NCBI GenBank assembly: GCA_035309005.1
Contig: DATGFP010000132.1
Coordinates: 1 to 18,005, forward strand
Origin: DATARH01 sp035309005
GTDB lineage: Bacteria > Pseudomonadota > Alphaproteobacteria > ATCC43930 > CGMCC-115725
Length of the DNA stretch: 18,005 nt
Reading direction: 5' to 3'
The notes beneath the pieces were generated by a model that ran no database searches, was not told the DNA's origin, and saw only the letters and a program-made list of their open reading frames with translations. Shown here in pieces: positions 1 through 7,672 of the stretch. Each line of letters starts with the position of its first letter. Position 1 is the first letter of the stretch. A program made the position numbers and the translations under genes.

Positions 1-726
1 CAGCGCTCCCGACAAGGCGGTTTCGCGCACCTCGCGCTCGCATGGTTGATTGTCGCGGTCGAAGATCGCTACCTTGCGGGAAGTGACCACCGCCCAGTCG
101 CCTTCTTCGAGATAGGTGATGCGCCGGGTCAGAGGAGCCAGCGCCAGCGAATCCGAGCCGACAAACATCTCGCCGTCGCCATAGCCAATCGCCAGCGGGC
201 TGCCGCGCCGGGCGCAGATCAAGAGATCGTGTTCGCCGGCGAATAGGAAGACCAGCGCAAACGCGCCGTCGAGCCGCTCCAGCGTCCGCGCCACGGCCTG
301 CGTTGGCGTCAAGCCCTGCGACAGGTGGTGGGTCGCCAGCACCGCCACCGCCTCGGTGTCGGTCTGGCTGTGGAACTGGTAGCCGAGGCCGGTCAGTTCG
401 CGCTTCAGCGCCTGAAAATTCTCGATGATGCCGTTATGGACGACCGCGACCCGGTCGGTGGCGATCGGATGCGCGTTCTCCTCGGTCGGCAGCCCGTGCG
501 TCGCCCAGCGCGTGTGGCCGATGCCGATCGTGCCCCGCACCGGCTCCCTGGCGAGCCGCGCGGCAAGGTTGGCGAGTTTGCCCTCGGCGCGGCGGCGCTC
601 GATGCGGCCGTCGATCAACGTCGCCACGCCGGCCGAGTCGTAGCCGCGATATTCGAGGCGCCGCAGCCCGTCGAGCAGCGCCTCTGCGACAGAATTTTTC
701 GCGATGATCCCGATGATGCCGCACAT
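1..726 (-). CDS. glmS: Glutamine--fructose-6-phosphate aminotransferase, N-terminal part (cut by window edge)
   Basis: GlmS makes glucosamine-6-phosphate from fructose-6-phosphate and glutamine, the first step towards UDP-GlcNAc for peptidoglycan and LPS in the cytoplasm. Only residues 1-242 are inside the window: the class II glutamine amidotransferase domain. Translating the minus strand from the ATG at 726 gives MCGIIGIIAKNSVAEALL, with the nucleophilic Cys2 that is exposed after Met removal, then LEYRGYDSAG, IGHTRWATHG and HNGIIENF, all hallmarks of the family. The two SIS sugar-isomerase domains lie beyond the left edge. The start codon overlaps the glmU stop by one base (TGATG), so the two genes are probably translationally coupled. 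The frame is open throughout the visible part. Confidence 0.96.
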   Translation of the reverse strand, partial: MCGIIGIIAKNSVAEALLDGLRRLEYRGYDSAGVATLIDGRIERRRAEGKLANLAARLAREPVRGTIGIGHTRWATHGLPTEENAHPIATDRVAVVHNGIIENFQALKRELTGLGYQFHSQTDTEAVAVLATHHLSQGLTPTQAVARTLERLDGAFALVFLFAGEHDLLICARRGSPLAIGYGDGEMFVGSDSLALAPLTRRITYLEEGDWAVVTSRKVAIFDRDNQPCEREVRETALSGAL

Positions 727-2084
727 CAGCCCTTTTTCCCTTGCAGTCGCGCGCGCAATTCCGCGGCGCGGCCCGGCTTGTCGACCTGCCGGGCGCGCGC
801 AATCGTCAGCGCGTCGGCCGGAACGTCCGAGGTAATGACGCTGCCGGTCGCAACGTAGGCGCCCTCGCCGACCGATACCGGCGCCACCAGCGCCGTGTTC
901 GAGCCGATGAACGCGCCCTCGCCGATCCGGGTCCGCCACTTGCTGAAGCCGTCGTAATTGCAGGTGATCGTGCCGGCGCCGATGTTGGTGCCGGCCCCGA
1001 TATCGCTGTCGCCGAGATAGGAGAGGTGGCTCGCCTTGACGCCGGTGCCGAGCCGCGATGCCTTGATCTCGACGAAATTGCCGACGTGCACGTCGCTCTC
1101 CAAGACGGCACCGGGCCGCAACCGGGCAAACGGCCCGACAATCGCGTCCTCGCCGACCGTCGCGCCCTCGAGGTGCGAAAAGGCGCGGATCCGCGCGTTG
1201 TCGGCGACCCGGACGCCTGGACCGAAGACGACATGCGGCTCGACGACGACGTCGCGCCCGAGCCGGGTGTCGGCGCACAGAAAGACCGTCTCCGGGGCGA
1301 TGAGCGTCGCGCCCGCGTCCATCGCGCGGCGGCGCAGCCGGTCCTGCATTGTCGCCTCCGCGGCGGCCAGTTCGGCGCGGGTGTTGACCCCAAGCAGTTC
1401 CTCGGCCGGCAGCTCGGCGACTTGGGAAGCGAGACCCTCGGCGCGCGCAATGGCGACGAGGTCGGTCAGGTAGAATTCGCGTTTCTGGTTATTGTTCGCG
1501 ATTCGGTCCACGAGAAGAAAGGCGCAACGCGCTTCGATCGCCATGATGCCGCCATTACACAGCCCGATCGCGCGCTCTTCGGCGCTGGCCTCCGCGGCTT
1601 CGACAATGCGCGACAGCGTGCCGTCGCGATCGGCGACGAGGCGTCCGTAGGGCGCGGGATCGCCCGGGCGGAAGCCGGCGACCGCGATCGCGGCGCCCGC
1701 CTCGCGACGCGCCTTGAGCAAGGCGGCAATCGTCGCCGACCGCAGCAGCGGCGTGTCGCCATAGAGCACGACGACGTCGTCGATCCCCCCTTGCGCCAGC
1801 GAATCGGCAAGCGCCGACCGGGCGGCGAGCACCGCATCGCCGGTGCCTCGCGGCGGGGACTGGATCACCGTCGTCGCCGGCGCCACCGCGGCGGCGAGCG
1901 AATCCATGCCGTGACCAAGCACGACCACCGTCGCCACCGGTTCGAGCGGCCGCAGCGCGCCGAGCACGTGGGCAATCATCGGCTGGCCGGCGATCTCATG
2001 CAGCACCTTAGGGCGCGCCGAGTTGAGACGGGTGCCTTCGCCGGCGGCAAGGATGATGGCAGCGAAGCGGGATCGGTTCATCAT
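726..2084 (-). CDS. glmU: Bifunctional GlcNAc-1-P uridyltransferase / GlcN-1-P acetyltransferase
   Basis: GlmU acetylates glucosamine-1-phosphate and then transfers UMP to give UDP-GlcNAc. The protein is 452 aa, normal for the family. The N-terminal nucleotidyltransferase domain (about 1-230) shows LAAGEGTRL followed by PKVLHEIAG, then GTGDAVLAAR and LYGDTPLL. The C-terminal left-handed beta-helix (about 250-440) has hexapeptide repeats and the acetyltransferase signature EIKASRLGTGVKASHLSYLG, with the catalytic His in KASHL, then NIGAGTITCNYDG. I placed the start at the tandem ATGs 2084/2081 (MMNRSRFAAIILAAG), because the frame open further upstream, to about 2405, runs antisense through gph. 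The stop overlaps the glmS ATG. Divergent from gph. Confidence 0.96.
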   Translation of the reverse strand: MMNRSRFAAIILAAGEGTRLNSARPKVLHEIAGQPMIAHVLGALRPLEPVATVVVLGHGMDSLAAAVAPATTVIQSPPRGTGDAVLAARSALADSLAQGGIDDVVVLYGDTPLLRSATIAALLKARREAGAAIAVAGFRPGDPAPYGRLVADRDGTLSRIVEAAEASAEERAIGLCNGGIMAIEARCAFLLVDRIANNNQKREFYLTDLVAIARAEGLASQVAELPAEELLGVNTRAELAAAEATMQDRLRRRAMDAGATLIAPETVFLCADTRLGRDVVVEPHVVFGPGVRVADNARIRAFSHLEGATVGEDAIVGPFARLRPGAVLESDVHVGNFVEIKASRLGTGVKASHLSYLGDSDIGAGTNIGAGTITCNYDGFSKWRTRIGEGAFIGSNTALVAPVSVGEGAYVATGSVITSDVPADALTIARARQVDKPGRAAELRARLQGKKG

Positions 2085-2198
2085 GTGGCTCGTAGCGAAC
2101 GAAACGCGATCATTGGCAAAAGGTTGCACGCGCTGCGTCACTCTGCCAACACACAGATTGTTGCGGAGTATGACGGGCGCGGCGCAAACGTGGCGGCA
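2085..2198. promoter_or_regulatory. Divergent intergenic region glmU / gph
   Basis: These 114 bp separate the glmU and gph starts and must hold promoters for both directions. I looked for -35/-10 pairs on both strands. Fragments such as TTGGCA and TTGCCA occur, but none has a convincing -10 at 16-18 bp, so no single promoter is called. Confidence 0.4.
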
Positions 2199-2867
2199 AT
2201 GGCGAATTTCCTTCTGCTGTTCGACCTCGACGGCACCTTGGTCGACAGCGTTCCCGATCTGACCAACGCGCTCAACGCGGTGTTGCGCGAGGGGGGCCAC
2301 CCCCCGCTGTCGCGCGCCGAAGTGGCGCCGATGGTCGGCGACGGCGTGCCGGCCCTCGTCGCCCGCGCCTTCGCGGCGCGCGGCGGCACGCCGGCCGAGG
2401 CGCAAGCGGCCTTGCCGCGCTATGTCGCGCTATACGAAGCGAGCGCGGTCAATCTGACCCGGCCCTATCCCGGCGTGCGCGACACCCTCGTCGAGCTGCG
2501 CCGGCGCGGCTACCGCAGCGCGGTGTGCACCAATAAATTGCAGCATGCCGCGATGACGGTGCTGGCGGGGCTCGACCTCGCCGACCTGTTCGACGCGGTC
2601 GCCGGCGGCGACCGCTATCCGGTCAGGAAGCCCGATCCCGGGCATCTGTTCGGCCTCGTCGGCGAGCTCGGCGGCAGCGCCGAGCGCAGCGCGATGATCG
2701 GCGACAGCGAGAACGACGCAGCGGCGGCGCACGCCGCGGCGGTGCCGCTCGTCATGATGCGCTACGGCTACGCGCGGACCGACCCGGCGACGCTGGGAGC
2801 CGTCGCGGTGCTCGACCGCTTCGCCGAGCTGCCGGCAGCCCTCGAGCGCCTCGGGCTCACTCCATGA
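2199..2867 (+). CDS. gph: Phosphoglycolate phosphatase, HAD superfamily
   Basis: The gene encodes a 222-aa haloacid dehalogenase-type phosphatase that most likely hydrolyses 2-phosphoglycolate, a by-product of oxidative DNA repair or RubisCO oxygenation. HAD motif I is FDLDGTLVDS with nucleophile Asp9 and acid/base Asp11. Motif II is VCTNK, motif III the Lys in RKPDPG, and motif IV GDSENDAAAA. The residues between motif I and motif II form the helical type-1 cap. The ATG at 2199 is preferred. A GTG at 2190 is in frame and cannot be excluded, and neither has a strong ribosome binding site. The last 11 bp overlap the end of the convergent DUF3108 gene. The closest family is Gph/CbbZ, but the exact substrate is inferred from the family. 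Confidence 0.88.
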   Translation: MANFLLLFDLDGTLVDSVPDLTNALNAVLREGGHPPLSRAEVAPMVGDGVPALVARAFAARGGTPAEAQAALPRYVALYEASAVNLTRPYPGVRDTLVELRRRGYRSAVCTNKLQHAAMTVLAGLDLADLFDAVAGGDRYPVRKPDPGHLFGLVGELGGSAERSAMIGDSENDAAAAHAAAVPLVMMRYGYARTDPATLGAVAVLDRFAELPAALERLGLTP

Positions 2868-3663
2868 GCGCGCGGTCGACGCCGCGGCCGCGCAGCTTGG
2901 CGAGGTAGCCGTCGACGGTGCCGAGCTGGGTGTCCATCTGCATCCGCACCGGCACCATCAGATCGCCGGGCAAGAGCTTCGCATACCAGATCGTTCCCGA
3001 GCGGGCGCCTTCGTTCTTGTCGGAATCGGGAGTGCCGGGCCAGTCGCGGCGCACCATGTGGCAGGCGATCGCGGCGCCGGCGAAATTCTGGCCGCCGGCC
3101 GGCGCCAGCGCCGTCGGCCCGATATCCGAGAACGAGAGGTCGTAGCCGATGCGCCCGTCGAAGACGCGCTCGGTCAGCGCGCAGCTGCCGGTGCGCGCGA
3201 CCTGGCGCTCGAGCCGGAAATAAGCGGTCAGATTGTCGACGGTGCCCCGCGCCGCGGCCGGCGTTATCGGGTTGGAGAGCGGCGGGGTCGAGCCGCCGAT
3301 CACCGTGCCGTCGGGGCGATAGTCGACCCGGCTGTGGCGCTCGAACCCGTTGCGCCGGCTGTCGTTGCGGAATAATTCAGGCTGCGCCAAATCGCCCACC
3401 AGCCGGCCTTGGACCTGCGCGTGCGTCGCTAGGTTGACGAAGACGCTTGCCATTCCCTCCGTCGCGAAATCGGCGGTGATGGCATAATGCTCGCCCATCT
3501 CATCGGTGCGGCTGCGCAATGTCAGCACGCGGATGCCGGCAAAGCCGAAGACCTCGAAGCGGGTCACGATCGGATCGACGGCGCCCGCCGGCACGGTCGG
3601 CCAGCCCGCCAGCAGCAGCATGAGCCCGACGATCGCAGGTAGCCGTTCGGCCGCGAAACCCAT
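2857..3663 (-). CDS. Secreted DUF3108-type protein
   Basis: This is a 268-aa protein with a clear Sec signal peptide: MGFAAERLP, a hydrophobic stretch IVGLMLLLAG, and a likely signal peptidase I site after VPAGA (about residue 28). The mature part reads like DUF3108, a predicted periplasmic beta-rich family of unknown function. It has an N-terminal block FEVFGFAGIRVLTL, a central YDLSFSDIG block preceded by RVFDGR, and a C-terminal LMVPVRMQMDTQLGTVDGYL block. I chose the ATG at 3663 because it places the signal peptide at the very N terminus. A GTG at 3702 would add 13 Cys/Asp-rich residues ahead of it. Two cysteines in the mature region could form a disulfide. The 3' end overlaps gph. The family assignment is from remembered pattern only. 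Confidence 0.7.
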   Translation of the reverse strand: MGFAAERLPAIVGLMLLLAGWPTVPAGAVDPIVTRFEVFGFAGIRVLTLRSRTDEMGEHYAITADFATEGMASVFVNLATHAQVQGRLVGDLAQPELFRNDSRRNGFERHSRVDYRPDGTVIGGSTPPLSNPITPAAARGTVDNLTAYFRLERQVARTGSCALTERVFDGRIGYDLSFSDIGPTALAPAGGQNFAGAAIACHMVRRDWPGTPDSDKNEGARSGTIWYAKLLPGDLMVPVRMQMDTQLGTVDGYLAKLRGRGVDRALME

Positions 3664-3708
3664 CGGGCAATCGTCGCAGAGGCAGTCGCCTCCGTCCAGC
3701 ACCCCGGC

Positions 3709-3737
3709 TTGACAGCCCGCCGGGCGGCCTCCTAAAT
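3709..3737 (+). promoter_or_regulatory. Promoter of tRNA-Val
   Basis: TTGACA at 3709-3714 is a perfect -35. After a 17-bp spacer comes CTAAAT at 3732-3737, which fits the alphaproteobacterial housekeeping -10 (CTANAT-like) better than the E. coli TATAAT. Transcription would begin about 3744, leaving a short 5' leader of roughly 27 nt before the mature tRNA at 3771. Confidence 0.72.
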
Positions 3738-3770
3738 GCCGCGGGTTTCCCCGGCACCGGCAACCCGGGC

Positions 3771-3845
3771 GGGCGCGTAGCTCAGCGGGAGAGCACTGTC
3801 TTCACACGGCAGGGGTCACTGGTTCAATCCCAGTCGCGCCCACCA
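3771..3845 (+). tRNA. tRNA-Val (anticodon CAC)
   Basis: The acceptor stem GGGCGCG (3771-3777) pairs perfectly with CGCGCCC (3835-3841), followed by discriminator A and an encoded CCA (3843-3845). The D arm is GCTC-AGCGGGA-GAGC. The anticodon stem CTGTC/GGCAG carries the 7-nt loop TTCACAC, giving anticodon CAC, which reads the valine codon GTG. The T loop has GGTTCAATCC. The variable loop is of the short class I type. The total is 75 nt. It lies 25 nt before the thiolase start, and no terminator is visible between them, so the thiolase could also receive read-through transcription. Confidence 0.97.
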
Positions 3846-3869
3846 TCATCTTGCTTTGGGAGGACGCCC

Positions 3870-5072
3870 ATGCGCCAGGCCGTCATCGTTTCCACCGCGC
3901 GCACGCCGATCGGCCGAGCCTTTCGCGGCGCCTTCAACGAAACCACGCCGCAGGCGCTGGCCGGACATGCGATCGCCGAAGCGGTCAAACGCGCTGGCAT
4001 CGCGCCGGCCGAGATCGACGATGTGATCATTGGCGCCGCGATCCAGGCGGGAGCGCAGGGCTTCAACGTCGCCCGCCAGAGCGCCTTGCGCGCCGGGCTG
4101 CCCGACAGCGTGCCGGCGATGTCATTGGACCGGCAGTGCTCCTCGGGGATGATGGCGATCGCCACGGCCGCCAAGGAGATCATCGACGACGGCATGCAGA
4201 TCGCGGTCGGCGGCGGCGTCGAATCGGTGTCGTTCGTGCAGGGCGACAAGATGGTGCGCACCAAGGGCGACGACCCCGAGCTGTTGGCCCACATCCCGGC
4301 CCTCTATATGACGATGATCGAGACCGCCGAAATCGTCGCCGAGCGCTACAAAATTTCGCGCGAGGCGCAGGACGAATACGCGCTGCGTTCGCAGCAGCGC
4401 ACCGCCGCGGCGCAGCAGGCCGGCCGCTTCGATGACGAGATCGTGGCGCTGCCCTCGGTGATGTCGGTGACCGACCGCAACACCGGCGAGAAATCGGAGC
4501 GCGCCGTGACCCTCGACAAGGACGAGGGCAACCGGCCCGACACCAACCTCGAAGGCCTGGCCGGGCTGAAGCCGGTGTTCAAGGACGGGCAGCGCGTCAG
4601 GGAGGGCCGCTTCATCACCGCCGGCAATGCGTCGCAATTGTCGGACGGCGCCTCGGCCGCCGTGCTGATGGAGGAAGCCGAAGCCTCGCGCCGCGGCCTA
4701 GCCCCGCTCGGCATCTACCGCGGCATCGCGGTCGCCGGCTGCGCCCCCGACGAGATGGGCATCGGCCCGGTTTTCGCGGTGCCGAAGCTCTTGGAAAAGC
4801 ACGGCCTCAAGATCGACGACATCGATCTGTGGGAGCTGAACGAGGCGTTCGCCTGCCAGGTCGTCTATTGCCGCGACCGCCTCCAAATCCCGCACGACAA
4901 GCTGAACGTCAACGGCGGCGCGATCTCGATCGGCCACCCCTACGGCATGTCGGGCGCACGCATGGTCGGCCACGCGCTGATCGAGGGCAAGCGGCGCGGC
5001 GCCAAATTCGTCGTCTGCACGATGTGCATCGGTGGCGGCATGGGCGCCGCCGGCCTCTTCGAGGTCGCCTGA
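3870..5072 (+). CDS. Acetyl-CoA C-acyltransferase (thiolase)
   Basis: This 400-aa thiolase catalyses reversible Claisen condensation or thiolytic cleavage of 3-ketoacyl-CoA, in fatty-acid or aromatic breakdown or acetoacetyl-CoA formation. Both halves of the fold are present. The acyl-accepting Cys is C90 in DRQCSSGMMA. NEAFA is intact, His356 lies in NGGAISIGHPYG, and the second catalytic Cys386 lies in CTMCIGGGMG. The length is typical (390-400 aa). A strong Shine-Dalgarno GGGAGGA ends 5 nt before the ATG. It is followed after 9 bp by a permease gene in the same direction and frame, probably in one operon. No partner acyl-CoA dehydrogenase, hydratase or CoA transferase is nearby, so degradative (FadA/PaaJ-like) and biosynthetic (PhaA/AtoB-like) roles cannot be separated. 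Confidence 0.93.
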   Translation: MRQAVIVSTARTPIGRAFRGAFNETTPQALAGHAIAEAVKRAGIAPAEIDDVIIGAAIQAGAQGFNVARQSALRAGLPDSVPAMSLDRQCSSGMMAIATAAKEIIDDGMQIAVGGGVESVSFVQGDKMVRTKGDDPELLAHIPALYMTMIETAEIVAERYKISREAQDEYALRSQQRTAAAQQAGRFDDEIVALPSVMSVTDRNTGEKSERAVTLDKDEGNRPDTNLEGLAGLKPVFKDGQRVREGRFITAGNASQLSDGASAAVLMEEAEASRRGLAPLGIYRGIAVAGCAPDEMGIGPVFAVPKLLEKHGLKIDDIDLWELNEAFACQVVYCRDRLQIPHDKLNVNGGAISIGHPYGMSGARMVGHALIEGKRRGAKFVVCTMCIGGGMGAAGLFEVA

Positions 5073-5081
5073 CCATCGCCG

Positions 5082-5789
5082 GTGGTCGCGGCCAGCTTCG
5101 TCCTCTGCCTGCTGATCGTCGCCAGCGGTTCGGCGCTGCAAGCGGCGACCGGCATGGGCATGGCGCTCTTCGCCGCGCCGCTGTTGGCGCTGCTCGACCC
5201 GGCGCTGGTGCCGGGACCGGCGCTGTGCGCGGTAATGGTGCTCTCGGCGGCGGTCGCCTGGCGCGAGCGCCTCGCGGTCGACCGCCGGGTCCTCGGCCTC
5301 GGGCTGCTTGGGCTGGCGGCCGGCAGCGCGCTCGGCGCGGCGGTGTTGGTTCTGCTGGTCGGCCTCGATCTCTACCGGCTGTTTGCCGCCCTGATCCTCG
5401 GCGCGGTCTCCCTGAGCCTGGCGGGGCTGCAGATCCGCGCGACCCGGCTGGCGCTGCTGCTCGGCGGCACGGCGTCGGGCATCCTGGGCACGCTGTGCGG
5501 CGTCCAGGGGCCGCCGATCGCGCTGGTGCTGCAGCACGAGCCGCCGGAGCGCTTGCGCGCGACGCTGTGCGCGTTCTTCGCGGCCGGCAGCCTGATCTCG
5601 CTGGCGGCGCTCGCGCTCGGCGGCGTCTTCGGCCTCACGCAAGCCAAGCTCGGCCTCGAACTCCTGGCGGGCGTGCCGTTCGGCCTCGCCGTCGCCCCCT
5701 TTCTCGCCCGCCACATCGACCGGCGCCGCGCCCGCTACGCCGTGCTGACGATCTCCACCCTCAGCGCCCTGGCGCTGCTGCTGCGCTAG
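5082..5789 (+). CDS. TauE/SafE (TSUP) family membrane permease
   Basis: The 235-aa protein is almost entirely hydrophobic, with about seven to eight predicted membrane segments separated by short basic loops such as WRERLAVDRR and RHIDRRRAR. The N-terminal helix block with GSALQAATGMGMALFAAPLL and the internal GILGTLCGVQGPPIALVL correspond to the two conserved repeats of TSUP transporters, which export or import small sulfur-containing or organic anions (sulfite, sulfoacetate, sulfolactate). The start is GTG at 5082. No ATG is available because the frame is closed just upstream by the thiolase stop. No clear ribosome binding site is seen, so translation may depend on coupling to the thiolase. 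The stop shares CTAG with the stop of the convergent hydrolase gene. Substrate unknown. Confidence 0.8.
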   Translation: MVAASFVLCLLIVASGSALQAATGMGMALFAAPLLALLDPALVPGPALCAVMVLSAAVAWRERLAVDRRVLGLGLLGLAAGSALGAAVLVLLVGLDLYRLFAALILGAVSLSLAGLQIRATRLALLLGGTASGILGTLCGVQGPPIALVLQHEPPERLRATLCAFFAAGSLISLAALALGGVFGLTQAKLGLELLAGVPFGLAVAPFLARHIDRRRARYAVLTISTLSALALLLR

Positions 5790-6580
5790 CGCGCGGGTTC
5801 GCTCTCCGCCAGGAAGGCTTCGACGAGTTCGAGAAAGGCTTGTGGCTGCTCGGCGTGCACCCAGTGGCCGGCGGCGGCGACGCGCGCCACCCGCGCGGCC
5901 GGGAAAAGGCGCCGGATCGCCGGCGCGTGCGCCGGCCGCAGGTAGTCGGAGCGGGCGCCGGCGATAAACAACGCCGGGCCAGGGTAGGCGGCGCCCGCCG
6001 GCAGCGTAGGGAAGCCGGCGAGCGCCGGCATGCCGCGCTCGATCGCCGCGAGGTTGAGCCGCCAGTGCGGCGCGTGATCCTCGAACACCAAATTCTGCAG
6101 CAGAAACGCGCGCTCGACCGCGTCGGGCACCGCCGGCGCGAGCCGCGAATCGGCTTCGGCGCGGCGCCGCAGCCCGACGAGGTCGAGCCGCCGCATCGCG
6201 CGAATTTCCTCGAGATGGTGCGGCTGGTAGGCGACCGGCGCGATGTCGACGACGATGAGCCGCTCGACCGCGTCGCCATGCGCGAGCGCCAATACCATCG
6301 CCGTCTTGCCGCCCATGCTGTGGCCGAGAAGGGCAAACCGCGGATGGCCGAGCGCGTGCAGCGTCGCGCGCACATCCTCGGCGATCTCCGCGTAATCCAT
6401 GTCGTCGGCCCACGGCGAGGCGCCGTGGTTGCGCAGATCGAGCGCGATGACCCGCCACTTCGCCGCGAGGCGCTGGGCGACCGTCGCCCAGTTGCGCCCC
6501 GAGCCGAAGAGCCCGTGCAGGATCGCCAGCGGCGGCCCGGCATCCCCACCATACTCGGTCGCTTTGAGCCGCAGCGTCAT
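5786..6580 (-). CDS. Alpha/beta hydrolase, YbfF/ABHD11-like esterase
   Basis: This is a 264-aa cytoplasmic alpha/beta-fold hydrolase with a complete catalytic triad. The oxyanion region is LHGLFGSGRNW. The nucleophile elbow is GHSMGG with Ser88, followed by KTAM as in the YbfF group. The acid is in IAGARSDYL and the His is H239 in AAGHWVHAEQP. DLRNHGASPW after beta-4 is also typical of YbfF/ABHD11 acyl esterases. The ATG at 6580 is preferred. The frame is open to 6685, but that would overlap the start of the divergent sulfurtransferase and adds a low-complexity Ala/Pro tail. Divergent from sseA with an 80-bp gap, and convergent with the TSUP gene, whose stop codon it overlaps. The substrate is probably a short-chain or CoA/thioester-type ester, by family only. 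Confidence 0.86.
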   Translation of the reverse strand: MTLRLKATEYGGDAGPPLAILHGLFGSGRNWATVAQRLAAKWRVIALDLRNHGASPWADDMDYAEIAEDVRATLHALGHPRFALLGHSMGGKTAMVLALAHGDAVERLIVVDIAPVAYQPHHLEEIRAMRRLDLVGLRRRAEADSRLAPAVPDAVERAFLLQNLVFEDHAPHWRLNLAAIERGMPALAGFPTLPAGAAYPGPALFIAGARSDYLRPAHAPAIRRLFPAARVARVAAAGHWVHAEQPQAFLELVEAFLAESEPAR

Positions 6581-6660
6581 GGTCGCGGCGCCCCGGCACG
6601 GCGCGCTTGCCTGCGGCGCCGCGGCGGGAGCACGATCGGGCGTCCACAGCGGAGGCGAGC

Positions 6661-7563
6661 ATGAGCGCGGCAACTGGGTCGGCAACCGGGGGCTTTGCCC
6701 ATCCCGAATTCCTGGTCGAGACCGACTGGCTGGCGGCGCATCTGAATGATCCGCAGCTGCGCGTCTTCGACTGCACCATTCATCTCATTCCAAACCCAGA
6801 TATCGGCTACGCGGTCAAGCCCGGACGCGAGGATTTCGAGAAGGGCCACATTCCGGGCGCGCAGTTCATTGACCTGCAGGCCGATCTTTCGGCGCCGCAT
6901 CCGAGCTTGCGCTTCATGCTGCCGAGCGCGGCGGAATTTGCCGCGGCGATGGGCCGCTTCGGGGTCGGCGAAGATAGCCGCGTCATCCTCTACAGCACGA
7001 CGACGCCGCAATGGGCGAGCCGGGTGTGGTGGATGCTGCGCAATTACGGCTTCGACAGCGCCGCCGTGTTGAACGGCGGCTTCCCGAAATGGGCGCGAGA
7101 GGGGCGGCCCGTCGAGAGCGGGGCAGGGCGGCCGCGCCCGCCGGCGACTTTCGTCGTGCGCGAGGACCGCAAGCTGATGGTTGGCAAGGAGGCGGTGCTC
7201 GGGGCGATCGGCGATGGCGCGGTCTGCACCATCAACGCGCTCTCGCCGCAGCAGCACACCGGCACCGGCGGCACGGTCTACGGCCGGGTCGGGCGCATCG
7301 CCAAGAGCACCAACGTGCCGGCCGCCGCGCTGCTCGATCCGGCGACCGGCGCCTATCTGCCGGCCGCGCAGCTGCGCGCCAAGTTCGAGGCGGTTGGCGC
7401 CTTTGCCAAGCCGCGCGTCATCACCTATTGCGGCGGCGGCATCGCGGCGAGCTCCGACGCGCTGGTGCTGACGATGCTCGGCCATCCCGACGTCAAGCTC
7501 TACGACGCCTCGATGTCGGAATGGTCGAACGATCCGTCGCTGCCGATGGAAACTGGCGAATAA
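6661..7563 (+). CDS. sseA: Thiosulfate/3-mercaptopyruvate sulfurtransferase (tandem rhodanese)
   Basis: The 300-aa protein has two rhodanese domains. The N-terminal, inactive one (about 15-140) shows LRVFDCTIHL, GHIPGAQFIDL and LNGGFPKWAREGRPVE. The C-terminal, active one (about 155-290) carries the persulfide-forming Cys257 in ITYCGGGIAAS. It transfers sulfur from thiosulfate or 3-mercaptopyruvate to cyanide or other thiophiles. The six-residue active loop CGGGIA differs from the classical mercaptopyruvate loop CGSGVT and the thiosulfate loop CRKGVT, so the donor is uncertain. ATG 6661 is chosen because GGAGG lies six bases upstream. A TTG further upstream (6607) would extend the frame without a ribosome binding site. 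A palindromic repeat follows the stop at once. Confidence 0.9.
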   Translation: MSAATGSATGGFAHPEFLVETDWLAAHLNDPQLRVFDCTIHLIPNPDIGYAVKPGREDFEKGHIPGAQFIDLQADLSAPHPSLRFMLPSAAEFAAAMGRFGVGEDSRVILYSTTTPQWASRVWWMLRNYGFDSAAVLNGGFPKWAREGRPVESGAGRPRPPATFVVREDRKLMVGKEAVLGAIGDGAVCTINALSPQQHTGTGGTVYGRVGRIAKSTNVPAAALLDPATGAYLPAAQLRAKFEAVGAFAKPRVITYCGGGIAASSDALVLTMLGHPDVKLYDASMSEWSNDPSLPMETGE

Positions 7564-7571
7564 ATTTTCTC

Positions 7572-7651
7572 CCGTCATTCCCGCGGACGCGGGAATCCAG
7601 GGGAGACGCTCCGCCGCTTGCCCTGGACCCCCGCTTGCGCGGGGGTGACGG
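7572..7651. repeat. Palindromic intergenic repeat, family A
   Basis: Imperfect inverted repeat of about 80 bp between sseA and the next hydrolase gene. The outer ends are CCGTCA and TGACGG. The left arm holds TTCCCGCG-GAC-CGCGGGAA and CCAGGG. The right arm holds CCCTGG and CCCCCGC-TTG-CGCGGGGG. Each arm is itself a hairpin, the typical build of the dispersed REP-like repeats of alphaproteobacteria. It could act as a transcription end or mRNA stabiliser for sseA, but it has no T-tract. Confidence 0.85.
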
Positions 7652-7672
7652 AATCAGAAGCAGGAGTACGCC

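Noticed and set aside
741..2198. Long plus-strand open frame running antisense through glmU into gph
   Set aside because: It is an antisense shadow kept open by high-GC codon bias. The Asp/Arg/Ala-rich translation has no domain until the true gph start, and glmU on the other strand is unmistakable.
3771..3869. tRNA-Val as an integration site of a mobile element
   Set aside because: No integrase, no duplicated tRNA 3' end and no composition shift follow. The next gene is an ordinary thiolase.
4698..6779. Very long minus-strand frame (about 690 codons) covering the TSUP gene and part of its neighbours
   Set aside because: The Arg/Ala/Gln-rich translation lacks any domain and overlaps the well-supported thiolase, TSUP and hydrolase genes, so it is a codon-bias artefact.
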